Positions 6,537 through 8,231 of a stretch of 8,231 nucleotides of DNA are shown here, in pieces; the first letter of the stretch is position 1; every line of letters starts with the position of its first letter. The notes under the pieces are model-generated. The model was not told where the DNA came from and did no database searches. It was given only the letters and a program-made list of their open reading frames with translations. The stretch covers positions 1 to 8,231 of the forward strand of contig DATMAU010000011.1 of NCBI GenBank assembly GCA_035559775.1, given 5' to 3'. The stretch comes from AG1 sp035559775. GTDB lineage: Archaea > Thermoproteota > Thermoprotei_A > Sulfolobales > AG1. A program made the position numbers and the translations under genes.

Positions 6537-7718
6537 ATGAGTCCTGGAAAGACAGGGAAGACAGGGGTAGATATTCACGAGCTCATATCGTCCAAATGCC
6601 CCTACCTACCCCCGAAGATCGTGAATGAGATTGCTGAGAAGACAGCAGCTAAGAATCTAACAGTGGACGAGGTCTCAAAGGTCGTTGAGCTCGCATGCAT
6701 AGAATATATAAATAACCTGATAGACCCGGGCGAGCCTGTTGGGACTGTGACGGCCCAGAGCATTGGTGAGCCCGGAACCCAGATGACGCTGAGAACATTC
6801 CACTATGCTGGTGTTAGGGAGTTCAACGTCACGCTAGGGTTGCCAAGGCTTATCGAGCTTGTCGATGCGAGGAAGATCCCGTCTACACCGATAACATATA
6901 TATACCTTGATGAGGAGCATAGACACGATCCCGAGAAGGCTAAGGAGGTTGCCAGGAGGATCGAGTTCACGAGGGTTGAGAACGTGGTTGGGTCTGTATA
7001 TATAACCACGGGATCCATTATACTAGAGCTGGATCCTGATATAATGAGCGATAAGGGCGTCACAATAGATCAGGTTAAGGGTGTTCTTAAGAAATACGGT
7101 GAGGTTGAGGTGGTGAGAGAGGATCCGCCGGTTCTCTCTATAAACACCGGGATAGTTGATCTTATGAAGCTCTCGAAACTAAGGGACAGGGTCTTGAAGG
7201 CTAAGATAAAGGGTGTGAAGGGGATAAAGAGGGTTATTATCCAGAAGAAGGGTGATGAATACATGCTCCTGGCCGAGGGGGTTAATCTAAAGGCTATTCT
7301 CAAGATCAGGGGTGTCGATCCGTATAGGACTGTTAGCAACGATATACACGAGATAGAGAGAGTGCTGGGGATAGAGGCTGCCAGGACAATGCTTATAAGG
7401 GAGATGATGAATGTTCTAATGGAGCAGGGTTTAGACGTAGATATCAGGCATGTCATGTTGGTGGCAGATATAATGACAAGGAACGGCTCTGTCAGGCAGA
7501 TCGGGAGGCACGGGGTGACTGGTGAGAAGGAGAGTGTCCTAGCCAGGGCTGCCTTCGAGGTTACTGTGAAGCATCTTCTAGACGCAGCTGCCAGGGGAGA
7601 GGTGGACGAGCTTGCAGGGGTCGCTGAGAATATAATAGTCGGTCAACCTATACATGTTGGTACTGGGAAGGTAAATCTATATATGAAGCCGTATGTTATT
7701 CCAAAGAGGGGTGGCTAG
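6537..7718 (+). CDS. rpoA2: DNA-directed RNA polymerase subunit A'' (C-terminal part of RPB1)
   Basis: This 393-residue subunit supplies the C-terminal third of the RPB1/beta-prime homologue, including the rest of the trigger-loop region, part of the jaw, and the C-terminal segment that returns to the clamp. The core signature is at residues 66-93: EPVGTVTAQSIGEPGTQM followed by TLRTFHYAGV, the trigger-loop region that closes on incoming NTP. The next block, FNVTLGLPRLIELVDARKI, is also characteristic. Near the C-terminus are RHGVTGEKESVLARAAFE (about 324-341) and GQPIHVGTG (369-377). Length matches other Thermoprotei (about 390-400). ATG 6537 (MSPGKTGKTG) is preferred to GTG 6522 because of the GGAGGT at 6524-6529; the gap to the rpoA1 stop is two bases. 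The N-terminal ten residues, rich in Gly, Lys and Thr, look like a poorly conserved extension. Confidence 0.96.
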   Translation: MSPGKTGKTGVDIHELISSKCPYLPPKIVNEIAEKTAAKNLTVDEVSKVVELACIEYINNLIDPGEPVGTVTAQSIGEPGTQMTLRTFHYAGVREFNVTLGLPRLIELVDARKIPSTPITYIYLDEEHRHDPEKAKEVARRIEFTRVENVVGSVYITTGSIILELDPDIMSDKGVTIDQVKGVLKKYGEVEVVREDPPVLSINTGIVDLMKLSKLRDRVLKAKIKGVKGIKRVIIQKKGDEYMLLAEGVNLKAILKIRGVDPYRTVSNDIHEIERVLGIEAARTMLIREMMNVLMEQGLDVDIRHVMLVADIMTRNGSVRQIGRHGVTGEKESVLARAAFEVTVKHLLDAAARGEVDELAGVAENIIVGQPIHVGTGKVNLYMKPYVIPKRGG

Positions 7719-7721
7719 CAA

Positions 7722-8042
7722 ATGTCCCAGAGCGTCTCTGTAGATAGTATTATAAAGAACATAGTTAGGGGCGGGAAGATAGCCATAGGCTTCAGGGTAT
7801 CGTCAAGGCTGCTCAAGACGGGGAGGCTGAAAGCCGTTATACTGGCTGAGGGGTCTCCAAGGAATATTGTCTCGGATACGCTCTACTACGCCAGGCTCGG
7901 AGGTGTTCCTGTGATCGTGTTTAAGGGTTCGAGCATGGATCTAGGTGGTCTGATAGGAAAACCATTCCCAGTAACTGTGATCGGGGTTATAGATCCAGGG
8001 AGTGTTAGCATGGATCTGATAAAAGAGGTGGCGATTAAATAG
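7722..8042 (+). CDS. rpl30e: large-subunit ribosomal protein eL30 (L30e family)
   Basis: This encodes a 106-residue protein of the L7Ae/L30e RNA-binding fold, a component of the large ribosomal subunit that recognises kink-turn-like RNA. Supporting stretches are GGKIAIGFRVSSRLLKTGRLK near the N-terminus (the K-x-G-xx-xxxK-x-KTG-x-x-K pattern), AVILAEGSPRNI, a central YYARLGGVPVIVFKGSS, and GKPFPVTVIGVIDPG near the C-terminus, a family hallmark. The size is typical. It lies three bases after rpoA2, with GGTG at 7710-7713 in the rpoA2 tail as ribosome-binding site. The position between rpoA2 and nusA is the conserved archaeal order, which independently supports eL30 over the related L7Ae. Gene identity is strong although the protein is short. 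Confidence 0.94.
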   Translation: MSQSVSVDSIIKNIVRGGKIAIGFRVSSRLLKTGRLKAVILAEGSPRNIVSDTLYYARLGGVPVIVFKGSSMDLGGLIGKPFPVTVIGVIDPGSVSMDLIKEVAIK

Positions 8043-8055
8043 ATAGGGTGAGATC

Positions 8056-8231
8056 ATGTCGTCCGAGATAAGATTAAGCCTTGAAGAGATGAGATACATA
8101 TCACTGGTCCAGGATCTCACAGGAGCTACTATAAGGGACTGTATAGTTGATGAGGAGAACAACACCCTAATATTCATCGTGAAAGAGGGAGAGGCAGGCC
8201 TGGCGATTGGTAAGAATGGGAGTAATATTAG
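8056..8231 (+). CDS. nusA: NusA-like KH-domain protein, N-terminal part (cut by window end)
   Basis: Fifty-eight codons are visible and the reading frame is still open at the edge. The N-terminus contains LSLEEMRYISLVQDLTGA, then TIRDCIVDEENNTLIFIVKEGE, then GLAIGKNGSNI. The IGKNGSN segment is the GxxG loop of a KH RNA-binding domain. Archaeal NusA-like proteins consist of little more than two KH domains and lack the polymerase-binding N-terminal domain of bacterial NusA; a role in transcription elongation or termination is inferred from bacteria and from its fixed place in this operon. ATG 8056 is preceded by GGTGA at 8047-8051, four bases away, and by a 13-base gap after rpl30e, the widest junction in the operon. 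The C-terminal half is not in the window. Confidence 0.92.
   Translation, partial: MSSEIRLSLEEMRYISLVQDLTGATIRDCIVDEENNTLIFIVKEGEAGLAIGKNGSNI

Noticed and set aside
6522..6540. A frameshift or broken gene between the two large-subunit halves
   Set aside because: The A'/A'' split is normal in archaea; rpoA1 ends at its usual tail and rpoA2 has its own ribosome-binding site and start.
8043..8055. A terminator or internal promoter between rpl30e and nusA
   Set aside because: Only 13 bases, with no T-run and no TATA box; it is explained by the nusA ribosome-binding site.

Overview
The window comes from an archaeon, most likely a hyperthermophilic member of the Thermoproteota (class Thermoprotei). 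The evidence is a single-piece RpoB, an RpoA split into A' and A'', the gene order rpoH-rpoB-rpoA1-rpoA2-rpl30e-nusA, heavy use of AGG/AGA and ATA codons, GGTG/GGTGATC-type ribosome-binding sites, and a tRNA gene with an intron outside the anticodon loop. Genus cannot be fixed from the sequence alone.

Layout. Bases 1-96 (minus strand) hold a tRNA-Lys(UUU) gene whose 3' CC reaches the window edge. A 20-base intron interrupts it in the variable region, with a recognisable bulge-helix-bulge. Bases 97-179 form a short divergent promoter region serving the tRNA leftward and the polymerase operon rightward. From 180 to the right edge everything lies on the plus strand and is packed as one transcription unit: rpoH (180-425), rpoB (430-3855), rpoA1 (3856-6534), rpoA2 (6537-7718), rpl30e (7722-8042) and the start of nusA (8056 to beyond the edge). 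The gaps are 4, 0, 2, 3 and 13 bases, and each downstream start has a Shine-Dalgarno-like sequence inside or overlapping the end of the previous gene, except nusA, whose site lies in its 13-base leader.

Function. RpoB, RpoA' and RpoA'' together form the catalytic core of archaeal RNA polymerase. RpoH is the small jaw subunit (the RPB5 C-terminal domain). The catalytic Mg site, bridge helix, trigger-loop halves and zinc ligands all look intact. The operon then runs into translation and RNA-binding genes (ribosomal protein eL30 and a NusA-like KH protein). In related archaea this is followed by rps12, rps7 and EF-1A, which would lie outside this window.

Novelty. This is a conserved core locus and I see no undescribed system, mobile element, CRISPR array or defence gene. 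The points most worth a second look are the non-canonical tRNA-Lys intron, an apparent Pro-to-Ile change in the RpoB motif just before ETPEG, the overlapping ATG/GTG starts at rpoB, and a roughly threefold excess of GATC.
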